Positions 32,864 to 43,145 of a stretch of 64,000 nt of DNA are shown here, piece after piece (position 1 is the stretch's first letter; each line of letters opens with the position of its first letter). Position numbers and translations under genes: made by a program. This DNA is from Rhabditophanes sp. KR3021 (Eukaryota > Nematoda > Chromadorea > Rhabditida > Alloionematidae): positions 5,642,001 to 5,706,000 of the forward strand of contig CAUJLY010000002.1 in the NCBI GenBank assembly GCA_963281155.1, read 5' to 3'. The notes beneath the pieces are model-generated. The model worked only from the letters and a program-made list of their open reading frames with translations. It was not told the origin of the DNA and did not search any database.

Positions 32864-34287
32864 ATGATGCGGAATGTTTTTGTAAGTTTGTGTCTGGAAA
32901 ATATCTAAAGCTTTGTAGGTTACCATAGTGCTATGTTATTTGATTACGGTTTGTTATGGCTTTTTTGGAGCTGGATATTTTGAAGATATTTTTGATAATC
33001 AGTACACGAGAAGTCTATTTGGAGACGGGTTGAGGAAGAGATTCTTCCACGGCAGTATGCTTAATGATCGAAGATGTTATCCGCCTACGAAGGGACCACG
33101 AACGCCGGCTGAATGTATTAAATTGCATAATAATAAGACCTGGGCTAATAGAATTTGTACAACTTGCGAAAAACCTTGTAATTGGGAGTATTTAGGATTT
33201 CGTTGTAGGCCTAATCGTTGTATTTGCGGATGTAAGGTACATTATTAAACATAAAATTAATACTCTAAAAAATTGAACATAAAAGATTAGCTTAAAAATC
33301 ATTGAGAAGAGATTAGTTCTAAAAAATTATTGAGACGGAGATTAGCTCCAAAATATCATTGAGACGAAGATCATCAACTGTATGTTCATTTCATGAAGTA
33401 TTTGATGGACCTCTTTAAATGAAGGTTTTTCAAGGTCGGAATTAGTGAGCTGGCCTTTAAAAGCGTTGCTTAGAATATACTCAATTGCCAATAATAGGCG
33501 ATTTCGAGGACTAAAATAAACAGAATGATATTAGTAAAGTTATATTTGATCTTAAACTGCTTGTACCTAAGATTCAACTTAAAAATTAATAATTCATTTA
33601 AATATAAAAATCAGCAATACATTCAAATTCAAATCTTTTTATAGGTAAGTTCCTTATTGATAAATAAATAATAACAATTTAAAGTGCGTTGGCGATTTTC
33701 GAGTTTTTCAAAATCGTTGTATTCATAAACGAGATTGTCCACCATTTACTACAAAAAAACCTGTAACCTGTAAAACTAAACCACCAACTAAGCCTCCGAC
33801 TAAACCAACGAAACCTACAATCAAACCTCCAACAATTCCTCCATGCGAATACAATAAAATCTACTATCCATATTGTGGCTACGTTGAAGAATTCTGTAGA
33901 AACCCTCCACGCGACTTCGAAATTCATGTATGCCCACCTCCTGGGTGTTACTGCCCCAAGAACTTTGCTTTGGATGATTACGGAGTGTGCATTCCACGTT
34001 CCTTATGCCCCACGACACCTTGCCCTCCAACTGAATGTCCAACAACTTGTCCAACAACATGCCCAACAGAAGTACCAACTTGTGAACCAGAAACAACTAC
34101 AACTCCATGCCCTTTTCAATGTGAACCAAATTGTATTTATTTAGAATATGGAATTTGCGAGGCAACTTGTGATAACCTAAAACCTGAAGTGACAGCGGTT
34201 CGTCTGCCTGCTGGATGCTATTGTCCCCCAGCAGGATTTGCAAGGGATTGTGATAATAATTGCATTCCTGTTTCTGATTGTCCTTAA
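32864..34287 (+). CDS. Secreted multi-TIL-like protein with Thr/Pro linkers
   Basis: Model of 312 residues from exons 32864-32881, 32919-33236 and 33685-34287. Exon 1 (MMRNVF) plus exon 2 (VTIVLCYLITVCYGFFGA) makes a signal peptide across a 37-bp intron. Exon 2 carries a Cys-rich module whose last cysteines fall in RCICGCK; exon 3 supplies CVGDFRVFQNRCIHKRDC, which completes a TIL pattern. Then come a Pro/Thr/Lys-rich linker, a module containing YYPYCGYVEEFC and PPGCYCPKNFALDDYGVC, a TTCPTTCPTE-type linker, and a last module ending AGCYCPPAGFARDCDNNC. The 448-bp second intron is inferred from the phase-0 join and domain completion; if wrong, exon 2 would end as a separate 115-residue protein with a stop at 33248. 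Function is probably protease inhibition or an extracellular coat. Confidence 0.65.
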
Positions 34288-34649
34288 TTTTATATTCAAT
34301 AAACTTTAAACTCTCTAGGAGTTAATGTCGATTTTTAATAAAAGATAACTATCGTATGATGCCTATTTTTATATTTACGGCTATCCCTTCATCAAATCTC
34401 TCAGATCAACCAAGCCTTCGTCATTCAACTTATCGGATACTCCGTCTTTCGGTCAACATAGCTATTATGGTAAGTACACGTGGAATTATAGAGCAACAGT
34501 TAAATGCAAATAGAATAAAGATAATTTATAAGTATTATTCATATTATAACCCATTAACAGACCTTCCTTTATTAACAAGGCTGTTTTCATTACATAGGTA
34601 CTTTCTTTTCTAATAAACTAGAATAAAGATATTTAAAATAATTTTGAAG

Positions 34650-36035
34650 ATGTATGTTTGGAGGTTGTTGATTATTTTTATTGTTTTCGGATGTTGCGTT
34701 TTTGCGGGTAAGATAATTCCGGATTTTGATGATAAAAATGATGATGAGGAAAACGGCCAAATCGACAAAAATGACGAGCCACAAGATTTGGATAAAGAAG
34801 CCCAGCAAGACAGGATGTCTAGGAGTTATTGGTTTCGAATTATGGATGATCCTTTGACAAAAGAAAGTTTAAAGAAATCTTGTTATTCGATGTCTGGAAA
34901 GAATAAAACCCTCAATGGATTTTATGGGTCTCTTGATGTGATGTCAAGATTGGGTAAAGTAGCTGCATATTTAAGAATCTTCAGGAGGCATATGCAAGCT
35001 CCAAATGGAATGGATGGATTTAATTACTTGTTTCCGGATTTTCCCTTTGATTTAGATACTAAGATTATGGAATCTTGCACAAAGCATATTTGGGTAGGTA
35101 AATAGTTAGCAATTTATTAAATAATACATATTTTAACAAATGATTAATTAAATACATTGCTCTTAGGATTGCATGGATATGATTGCCCATGAAATAGAAG
35201 ATAGAGCAACTTTCTTTTTCAATAAATATCCAGGCTCCTCAGAATACTCTTTATTGAAGTTAGATTACTTCAAAAAAGAATTAACAAACAGCATGTTTGA
35301 ACAAGACTATACAATTTCAATGATTCTATGTTATTTGACAAAAAATGAAAACCCATGCTTGAAGTTTCTACCTTTTTGCAATTACCGGCTTGATTCAGTC
35401 TATCACACCACAGAATACCATACTTATCATTATAAAAGCGTAAGTTATTTAAAAATGGGGCAATTAGTTAATTAATTTAGTGGATAACAGCTTCATTTAA
35501 TACTCCTTTTAAAGGTTTCGAAAAGTTGAATGAAGAATACTATCAATTCCAAGGAGTACACGAACCGATTGACACTTTAACTGGTTTCGAACCTTTTCAA
35601 TGCGCAGATGAATCATTTTGCCCTGATCCTTGTTGTGGAAGATGGGAAAAGAGAAATGTTACGTGTAGTAATGATAAATGTCAAGTTTCCTCAAATCAAA
35701 CTGAAACAGCAATGAGAGATTGCGTTGTTTTACCAGGTTTAAATACAGACTTTTCCTCAATTGCTTCAAATAATTGGAATATCACCTGTAGTTGTGAGAA
35801 GGAAAGCTTTGAATATGATGTTGACTTGGATTTATGTATTGATATCGATGAATGCCTAAATAGTAATGCTAAATGTAGAAGAAATGAAGTGTGTGTCAAC
35901 AAAATAGGAGGTTTTTCATGCTTATGTAAGCCAGGATTCGTCAAGGACAAAAAGGGAAAATGTGTTAATATTAATCCTAAGAAAATGACTTGGTATAGTC
36001 ACAATTTTAGTACTTTTGCTTTAAGTACTTACTAA
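34650..36035 (+). CDS. Secreted protein with calcium-binding EGF-like domain
   Basis: Exons 34650-35093, 35167-35439 and 35481-36035 are all phase 0 and give 423 residues. A signal peptide (MYVWRLLIIFIVFGCCVFAG) is followed by an acidic Asp/Glu region, a helical Cys-poor region of about 200 residues without a recognised family, a Cys-rich segment (CPDPCCGRW, then CSNDKC and CSCEKESFEYDVD), and a C-terminal EGF-like domain with the calcium-binding signature DIDECLNSNAKC and FSCLCKPGF. The exon 3 start at 35481 follows a TTTAG acceptor and keeps the frame open; an acceptor at 35514 would not. The architecture (secreted helical domain then one cbEGF) is seen in nematode extracellular proteins of unknown role. 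It is the last gene of the secreted cluster. Confidence 0.72.
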
Positions 36036-36151
36036 GTAAAAATACGAGTTCTGTTCATTCAATTTAGTGCAATGATAAAATAAAAATATTAAATTAAAAA
36101 TAGAAGTAGTTAATAATAGTATACAAATTAAAGATAATATAATCCATGCGA

Positions 36152-37246
36152 TTAACTTTTCATGAATCCCGCGGTTAGAACTTGTTCCATGCTTGTAGGA
36201 GTAACAACTTCCATAATGCCGAACTTTTTCATTGTTTCATTTTTGTAGAGTTTGAGGCAGGCAGATTGTTTCAAAGATGCCTTATTTACCAATTCAGCAA
36301 AAGTTGATTTGATCATAGCAATGCCACCGTCGATTAAATCCTTTGAGTTTTCCGAGATTTCATCTCTGTCCATGATTTTAACCTCCTTCAAGAACATTTG
36401 GCTGTCGACTTTTCCAACAATCAATTTTTGAACACCAGTAAAATATGCATTGAAGTATGTTCTCAACCCACTTTTGACACCAAACAATCCTACTCTTTGA
36501 GTTTTGTTCTTATTCAAATCAATAGAAACTTCCTTCTTCTCATCATACTTAACAGGAACGACCATACAAGCTTTCTTTGTTACGTAATCTAAGCAATCAA
36601 TGATGCAGCTGAACGTCACTTTGATTGAACAGTTTTCAGCATATTCACCAAAATCAATCGTCCTGATGTGTCTCAATTGAGCCCATTCTTTGACAGGAAC
36701 TGGATAGGTAGGGCGTTTGGCATCAATTGTTCCAGACACAAGGTTCTTCAATCGATTTTGTAGGGAAATCCCATCAGGTTTAGCTGGTTGTCTGAGATTA
36801 GAAGCATACGCAAGTTGAGTCATAGTTAAGTCCTTGAGATACTCATTATGTTTTTCAAAGATCAAGATTACACCATCTCTCACGAAACAGTAAAAGTTCA
36901 AAGCATTGTGTGACATAGTAGATAAAGCGATCTTTGTCAAAACCCCACGGCTACAGAAAATGTCTCCTCCAAACAATCCTTCTTTGAGCGGTTTGTTTTC
37001 GTGTTTGAGCAAGGAGTTTATAGAATTAATTCGGGCTTTCAATTGAAAGTTTCCCTCGGTACTTTCATCATTATCCTCATTGATGTTGAGTTTGATGGAT
37101 AACCCAGAGTTGATAGCTTCCGGCCAAACGTACCGAGAGTTGACATCGGACATGGTGTCAACGGAACCATCTTTGTTGTAAGATTGGTAAGCTTTGAAGA
37201 CATTTGTATTAACAGCGCAATTATTTGTCATATCGCCAAACAACAT
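36152..37246 (-). CDS. DXO/Dom3-RAI1-like decapping nuclease relative
   Basis: Single-exon 364-residue protein. DXO/RAI1 enzymes remove incomplete or non-canonical 5' caps and degrade the RNA. The family fold is suggested by FCSRGVLTKIALS (the FxCxRGxLTK element), an FYCFVRDGVILIFEKHN strand pair, YASNLRQPAKPDG, then ITF-type strands with CIIDCLD and VVPVKY, and the C-terminal helix region RTYFNAYFTGVQKLIVGK, which parallels the WxQSxLxGxxxxxVG region. The expected GYKFE and ELKT metal-binding motifs are replaced (FGEYAENC; KKEVSID), so catalytic activity is doubtful. C. elegans has several divergent Dom3 paralogues, and this looks like one. It is head to head with an Argonaute gene, 255 bp apart, which hints at a small-RNA or RNA-decay role. 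Confidence 0.65.
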   Translation of the reverse strand: MLFGDMTNNCAVNTNVFKAYQSYNKDGSVDTMSDVNSRYVWPEAINSGLSIKLNINEDNDESTEGNFQLKARINSINSLLKHENKPLKEGLFGGDIFCSRGVLTKIALSTMSHNALNFYCFVRDGVILIFEKHNEYLKDLTMTQLAYASNLRQPAKPDGISLQNRLKNLVSGTIDAKRPTYPVPVKEWAQLRHIRTIDFGEYAENCSIKVTFSCIIDCLDYVTKKACMVVPVKYDEKKEVSIDLNKNKTQRVGLFGVKSGLRTYFNAYFTGVQKLIVGKVDSQMFLKEVKIMDRDEISENSKDLIDGGIAMIKSTFAELVNKASLKQSACLKLYKNETMKKFGIMEVVTPTSMEQVLTAGFMKS

Positions 37247-37501
37247 TTAACCGCAGCCCAAATTTCAAAATTAGAAGTGATGATCAAATTTAAAACCATC
37301 CATTGACCACATTCCAAATTGTCTTTTTTATTCTTTGTCTCAAAACTCCCAAAAATAAAATACGTCGCGCCCTGTTTAATCAAATCAAAAATCTGACTAA
37401 ACAAACGTGTCAACACTAATATTCAAATTTAATCACAAAACCTCCTATAAAATGATACCCAAAACAAACCAATCCATTTCCTTTTTGCACCGACTTTAAC
37501 T
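37247..37501. promoter_or_regulatory. Bidirectional region between DXO-like and Argonaute genes
   Basis: Only 255 bp lie between two divergent start codons. The sequence is AT-rich, with no supported frame of its own. It must drive both genes unless leaders are added far upstream, so shared regulation is possible. Confidence 0.45.
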
Positions 37502-40500
37502 ATGCCCAATCATAGTAACAGCAACCATCCAAATAAGTTTCCTCCACAAATTGGAAACAGCCAATACACTTCTTCGGGTGTTTCTCATTCTGGTTCAAGG
37601 TATGGTAGTTCGAGAGACAATTCAGCTGACTCCAACTCATCCCAATCTCCACAAAGCTTCGATGCCAGCAAAAGACGCCATGGAAGAGGGAATTCGAGAG
37701 AAGCTCCTCCACCTTACTTCAATCCACAACAGCCTTCTCTAGACACAAATCCTATCCTTCCCGATGGTCTTACCAACTACCTTTCCAAAGCCTTAAGTTT
37801 GTCAAACAACGTTCTTGCTGCCAAAACCTCCCGTACCAATTCAACTTACTCTGGCGAGTTTACTGAACATCACCTGGAAAATACTTCTAGTGATAGTGGA
37901 TGCAAATCTAAACCATCTACTGATTTTTACACCAATTCTTCTCAATACTCCCTCTGTGACGATCTTGGTCCAGTTATTCAGTATGCCAAAAGACCAAACT
38001 TCGGAACGGTTGGTCGTGTCATTCCGTTAAAAACAAATTTCTTTGAGATTGCTATGAGTAGATCCCCAATGGTCTATCAATACCACATTGAAATTTCTTT
38101 TGCTGGATCTCGCAAGCTGGAGAAAGATGAGAATCGTACTATTTTCTGGAAAGCTGTTCAGGAGAACCCGGATATCTTCCCTAAAAAGTTCGGCCTTGCC
38201 TACGATGGAAACCACCAACTTTATTCAGTCCAACCGATAGCTTACAAAGACCCCTCCACTCCTTCACTCCTGGCTCACAAAAGAAGCGACAATGAGCAAC
38301 TTCTGGTCGTAGACGTCTGTATCTGGAAGGATTCTCGGCCCACCATCTCCTTCATCGTCTCAATCGTCTCTTGCGGGCCAGTTTTACTAGACCTAACAAA
38401 AGATTACACTGCCCTTGACCAACACAGACCAGTCACGCCAATTCAAATAATTGACATCATCTTCAAGCAGTCCTTAACTTGTCCCTTCGTCAAGCAATCA
38501 GCTAACTTCTATTGCTGGAAGTCTTCAGCCTACAGAATGCCGATCAATGGGGCAGATGCCTTGTCTATCGGGGGAGCCAAGCAAGTCTGGACCGGTTTCT
38601 TCTCAGCTGCACACGTTGCTCTTGGCTACAGACCTTTGTTGAATGTAGACATTGATTACACTGTCTTCTACAAACCTAAGGTTTCAATGCTTGAGTTCTT
38701 GTGTGAAATTCTGAATGAAAAGTACCAGACTTGTGCAAATTACAATCCACGCAACAATTGCAACAATCGTGGCCGTTCAAACAAAAATCAAAGGAACTAC
38801 GGAGACGACACCTTCACTCACCAAAACAACTACCACGACCAAAATTGTTTTGACGACGTCTCTCTGATGAATATGATGCGTTCAGGAGCTGAGGCATGGT
38901 CCGTTGGAAACTTGGATGAAAACACCAGACTCATTGACTCTGAACTCAGATATCTCGAAGAATCTGTGAAGGGCTTGAAGATCAGAGTCAGATCCAAGGA
39001 TGGAGCTCAGAGAGTTTATCGTGTCAATGGAGTCAAGGGACCAGCAGATAGGTTATTATTTTCAATTGATACGGGAACTTCTGCAACTACCACAACAGTC
39101 GCTCATTATTTCAAACAAAAGTATGGCGCCCTTAAGTATCCTACTCTGCCTTGCCTTCACGTCGGACCTTCCCACCGAAACACCTTCTTCCCAATCGAAG
39201 TCTGTTATTTGGAAGATCATCAAAAGTACACAAAGAAGTTGTCTGAAAAGCATACTGCTGCTATCATCAAGGCTGCTGCTGTGGACGCTCAACAAAGAGA
39301 AGGAAGAATCAACGCCTTGTTCAGAGACGCTTCTTTCGAAAATGATCCTTTCCTTGAACAATTCGGCTTAAATATTAATCCAGAGATGGTTGCAACCAGT
39401 GGAAGAATTATTCAACCTCCTGCTATTCAGTACAGAGAACAAAATAAGAGCAACGTCAAGTCGATTGTTTATCCAAAGGATGGGGCCTGGAGCATGGATA
39501 ATCAGGAGCTTTATTTGCCCGCCACTTGCCAGAGTTATGCCTTAATGGCTTTGATTCAAAGAAAGGACGAAGGCAATTTGCAGCACTTTTGTTCGTGTCT
39601 TGCCCTGAGAGCTAAAGCTATGGGAATGAGATTTCCTGAGTGGCCTGATGTTGTCAAGTACGGAAGACCTACTCCATCAGATGTCAAGAATTTGTATCGA
39701 GAAATCTGTGAATTTTACATCAATTCAAACAGAGATTGTGACATGGTCATTATTGTGTTGCCAGCTAAGAATGCAGATGTTTACATGACTATCAAAGAAA
39801 ATTCGGACGTCGTTTACGGAGTTATGTCCCAATGTGTTTTGCTAAAGAATGTGAGCCGTCTTTCCCAGGCTACTCTCGCAAATTTGATTTTGAAGCTTAA
39901 TTTGAAGCTAGGCGGAATTAATGCTGCTATCATTCCTGATGAAGTTAGCTCAAAATACTTGGTCAATCAACCTACTCTAGTTATTGGAATCGACGTAACT
40001 CATCCAACTCAGGCTGAAATTAAAAATCAAGTCCCCTCAGTTGCTGCAGTCGTAGGAAATATCGATATGTTGCCACAAACTTTTGCTGCTTCTGTGATGG
40101 TTCAAAGAAAAAGTAGACAAGAGGTTGTTGATTTGGTTGATGCTATGATTAAGAGAATTAATCATTTTACTAAATGCACTGGAATCAGACCGGAACGAAT
40201 TTTGGTTTACAGAGATGGAGTTTCAGAGGGTCAGTTTGAGGATGTGATGAGGAAGGAGTTAGTTGGAATTAGACAGGCTTGCTCGATGATTGATCCCAAC
40301 TATGCACCTCCCTTGACTTACATCGTTGTTCAGAAGAGGCATCACGCCAGAATGTTCTGCTCCAATGTGAGTGACGCCGTTGGAAAAGCAAGAAATATTC
40401 CGCCTGGAACGACGATCGACACTGGCATCACCTCTTCTGAAGGGTTTGACTTCTACCTTTGCTCTCATTTTGGAATTCAAGGAACCTCCCGACCCGCTCA

Positions 40501-40873
40501 TTACCATGTGTTGTGGGACGACTCCAAATTTACCTCCGACCAAATCCAAGCCCTCTCCTTCCAACTCTGCCACAACTTCGGCCGATGCAACCGCTCCGTA
40601 TCCATCCCAACTCCCGTCTACTACGCCGATCTCGTCTGCACCAGGTCGCGTCTTCACGTCAAACGCGCCCTCGGCGTCCTTGAATCCGAGTACGAGAACA
40701 AAGACACCTACCCTTCCGACTCCGAACTGCCCCACCGTCGTCAACTCTTCCGCAACTTAGCCATCTGCCGCTCAATGACCAACAAGGACGGAGAAAACAA
40801 AGAACTAGAAAAGTTCTTGATGCAGTCCATCAAAGTCGTTGCCTCTCTCCACAATCGCATGTATTTTCTTTGA
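37502..40873 (+). CDS. Argonaute protein, AGO clade, slicer residues present
   Basis: Intronless 1,123-residue Argonaute, which binds small RNAs to direct silencing. A disordered Ser/Asn-rich N terminus (about 160 residues) precedes the N domain (RPNFGTVGRVIPLKTNFFEI), linker, PAZ (starting near residue 390), MID and PIWI. The catalytic tetrad is complete: Asp831 in IDVTHP, Glu874 in RQEVVD, Asp905 in YRDGVSEGQF, and a His in RPAHYHVLWDD (1000 or 1002). The end SLHNRMYFL agrees with AGO-clade C termini (MYFA/L). It resembles ALG-type rather than worm-specific WAGO proteins, which lack this tetrad, but it is divergent from ALG-1/2; the class (miRNA, ERGO/ALG-3/4-like) is unresolved. An Asn/Gly/Arg-rich insertion lies at about 415-455 in or before PAZ. 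Codons in the last 400 bp are far more C-rich than earlier. Confidence 0.92.
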   Translation: MPNHSNSNHPNKFPPQIGNSQYTSSGVSHSGSRYGSSRDNSADSNSSQSPQSFDASKRRHGRGNSREAPPPYFNPQQPSLDTNPILPDGLTNYLSKALSLSNNVLAAKTSRTNSTYSGEFTEHHLENTSSDSGCKSKPSTDFYTNSSQYSLCDDLGPVIQYAKRPNFGTVGRVIPLKTNFFEIAMSRSPMVYQYHIEISFAGSRKLEKDENRTIFWKAVQENPDIFPKKFGLAYDGNHQLYSVQPIAYKDPSTPSLLAHKRSDNEQLLVVDVCIWKDSRPTISFIVSIVSCGPVLLDLTKDYTALDQHRPVTPIQIIDIIFKQSLTCPFVKQSANFYCWKSSAYRMPINGADALSIGGAKQVWTGFFSAAHVALGYRPLLNVDIDYTVFYKPKVSMLEFLCEILNEKYQTCANYNPRNNCNNRGRSNKNQRNYGDDTFTHQNNYHDQNCFDDVSLMNMMRSGAEAWSVGNLDENTRLIDSELRYLEESVKGLKIRVRSKDGAQRVYRVNGVKGPADRLLFSIDTGTSATTTTVAHYFKQKYGALKYPTLPCLHVGPSHRNTFFPIEVCYLEDHQKYTKKLSEKHTAAIIKAAAVDAQQREGRINALFRDASFENDPFLEQFGLNINPEMVATSGRIIQPPAIQYREQNKSNVKSIVYPKDGAWSMDNQELYLPATCQSYALMALIQRKDEGNLQHFCSCLALRAKAMGMRFPEWPDVVKYGRPTPSDVKNLYREICEFYINSNRDCDMVIIVLPAKNADVYMTIKENSDVVYGVMSQCVLLKNVSRLSQATLANLILKLNLKLGGINAAIIPDEVSSKYLVNQPTLVIGIDVTHPTQAEIKNQVPSVAAVVGNIDMLPQTFAASVMVQRKSRQEVVDLVDAMIKRINHFTKCTGIRPERILVYRDGVSEGQFEDVMRKELVGIRQACSMIDPNYAPPLTYIVVQKRHHARMFCSNVSDAVGKARNIPPGTTIDTGITSSEGFDFYLCSHFGIQGTSRPAHYHVLWDDSKFTSDQIQALSFQLCHNFGRCNRSVSIPTPVYYADLVCTRSRLHVKRALGVLESEYENKDTYPSDSELPHRRQLFRNLAICRSMTNKDGENKELEKFLMQSIKVVASLHNRMYFL

Positions 40874-41091
40874 TTGTAATGCTAGTTTGAAGTGGGTTAT
40901 TAGGCTTAAGTGTGGCGTTAACTAATTATTTTTTGTCTTTTTATGTGTACGTAAAAATTATGAATAAACTTATTATTAAAGTGAAGAGAAAGATGTCTAA
41001 ATTTATTAAAATAGGGATGTTTAAATGAGTTAAAATCAAGATATTTTTTGAATCAAGTTAATTTTATATGATGGAAGTTAGATATTTATTG

Positions 41092-41442
41092 TTAAAATGT
41101 TTTGGTTTGGTTAAGATAAATTTCAGCGCCCGGTAAAGTACAATGTCCCTTGGGGTCAAGCTTTTCAAGTGCTGTCAACACCTTTGTCCGGAAGGCATAG
41201 AATTCCGGGCCTTTTTTATTTTCCTTTAAATATTGTGAATCCGCCAATAAGTATTCAGAAGCCAATTCAGCACATGTTTCTATCTTACTGACTAATTCAA
41301 GATACTGGCTTAACCCTTGTGGATCCTCTAAATTGTCGTAACTTATATGATAGTTCGGCAAATTAGCTTTAGGAGTAACGGTAGTTTTAGATAAGCTCAG
41401 GCATGAGAAAACAATAAAGATTAATAGTAGAAATGTAGTCAT
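41092..41442 (-). CDS. Small secreted protein, family unknown
   Basis: 116 residues in one exon. MTTFLLLIFIVFSCLSLSKT is a clear signal peptide. The mature part is about 95 residues, mostly helical by composition, with two cysteines (ETCAELASE and GHCTLPG) that could pair. I recognise no family. It is convergent with the Argonaute gene and on the same strand as the Ly6-like gene upstream. Confidence 0.6.
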   Translation of the reverse strand: MTTFLLLIFIVFSCLSLSKTTVTPKANLPNYHISYDNLEDPQGLSQYLELVSKIETCAELASEYLLADSQYLKENKKGPEFYAFRTKVLTALEKLDPKGHCTLPGAEIYLNQTKTF

Positions 41443-41643
41443 TTTATTATGAAGTTTTTTAAAAGCATTTCCTTAAATAAGGGGTTTCAATATAAACAAA
41501 TAACATATTAATTACCTTTTATTATAATGTGTTGTTAAAAGGAAAGATGTATAAGGTAATAAATGTATTCATTGGACAAACAAAAAACTGGTCCCAATTA
41601 TTATTATTGTGCTCATTTAAACAAATAAAAATTCTGTTTTGGT

Positions 41644-42487
41644 TTAGATAGTGTAATAAGACGTATTTGAAAAGATGTTGATAAATATATTCATCTTTGA
41701 AGTTTCATTAAAATCGGATAATTGGTGGTGGAGTTTGTGAGTGACCAATTTTTTGATATAATCACCAGTCACATTAACCTCATTCGTGGGAAGTTCATTG
41801 AAAGTGACATAAATCGGAGTCTTCTTTTCCTCGCTTACTGGTATCCAAGTAGGTGAGTCAGCATTGGAGATATCGACATTACCTGCTCTATTGAATTCCT
41901 TCCCAGAAGTTGAGGTTGTTGGTGGATGGGTGTCGATCAATTGTTTGTGATATTCATCGTTGCATAAATTGAATTTGCAGCAGACGAAGGAGTATTCTTT
42001 GTTTATTTGAGTTGTTGAGGCAAAGTTTGTCTGGTTGTTCTATAAATTAAAGTTATATTTTAAATAAGATTGTTTTATTTACCATATTTCTACAATCTGT
42101 CAATGAGTCAGTAAAGAAGGAGTCTAAGGTATTGTTTCCTCCCAATTGAATATCTAAATCATCTAAACATCCATAAAAATCGCCGTGAAATCTGATTGGC
42201 GTAACTGTACCCGACAACCAAATACATTTGGACTTGCATTCACTATTTGTAAAGGATGTCTCTCTCATATCAATCTCCTCGTACAAAAAAGACTTCTTTG
42301 AAAAACATTTCAAGGTATTAAATTGAATGTCAGGTGGTCCCCCTAATTGTTGAGGTTGTTGAGTTGTCAATAAAGATGACTCAGTAGTTGTTATTGTTTC
42401 GTCATTTGTAGATAAAGGAAGAGCGATTATATCTTGGTAGAAAGTTGGTAATAAAACTAGTAGATAGATTAAATGAAAACAAGTCAT
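41644..42487 (-). CDS. Secreted Ly6/ET-module-like protein
   Basis: Exons 42487-42083 and 42039-41644 (43-bp intron, phase 0: DCRNM/NNQTN) encode 266 residues. A signal peptide (MTCFHLIYLLVLLPTFYQD) and a Thr/Gln/Pro linker lead to a Cys-rich domain: KCFSKKSF, then ECKSKCIWL, YGCLDDLD, TDCRNM and the closing VCCKFNLCND, where CC-x3-LCN is the hallmark end of Ly6/UPAR/ET-module folds. A Thr/Ser-rich tail without an obvious GPI hydrophobic end follows, so the protein is probably secreted. ET modules are expanded in nematodes; binding partner unknown. Confidence 0.7.
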
Positions 42488-43145
42488 GGTTGATGCGTAG
42501 TATTTGTTTACATTTTTGAGTTGCTTTTATATTCGTTTCATGAGCTTAATTAGCTTCTATTTGATCCTCATTTTTTATGATGTGTGGCACTTACCAAAAA
42601 ATAACACTTAACAGTACCCAATTAAATAAGTGCCCATTTAAAATGGACGACAATAATACATCATGAGCTTTATATAATTAAATTGGCAATAACTTTGTAA
42701 AATAACAATGTCCTTGGCTAAATGTCGTCAATTAAGTTTATTTGTCCTTGGCCGTGTCTATAACAGTAATCGGCATTTTTTATGTGTTCAAAGGCAATTA
42801 ATGGTGTCCCTAAAATCAGAATTGGTAATAGTCGCAATTAGATGTGTCCATCATAATGTTTGTATTAATTAGGATGTTTTAATCACTGGTGAATCATATT
42901 TACTTTTGATTTATTATCTCGGACTACACTGAAACAGTTACTACACATCATTTTACTTAAAATTTATTATTTTGCAATAAAATGGTTGGTCTGTTTATAA
43001 CATTGAAAAAAGAGTGGCGACCTTGACAAAGCACTTTAACCTTTTTTAGTATGAGATTTTTAGTAAGGAAACAAATATCGTCAACTGATCGTTGTGTGCC
43101 AATTGATTGAATTTCATTTAAACTAAATTAAGTTACTTTTTAGGT
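42488..43145. other. Noncoding 658 bp
   Basis: AT-rich region between divergent genes (Ly6-like on minus, small membrane protein on plus). It ends with a TTTTTAG acceptor directly before the ATG at 43146, suggesting leader trans-splicing. I see no repeat or RNA gene. Confidence 0.4.

Noticed and set aside
40259..40760. Overlapping frames of 129 and 161 codons on both strands at the Argonaute 3' end
   Set aside because: They arise because the C-rich codons there contain few stops in alternative frames; they have no start context or recognisable protein character.
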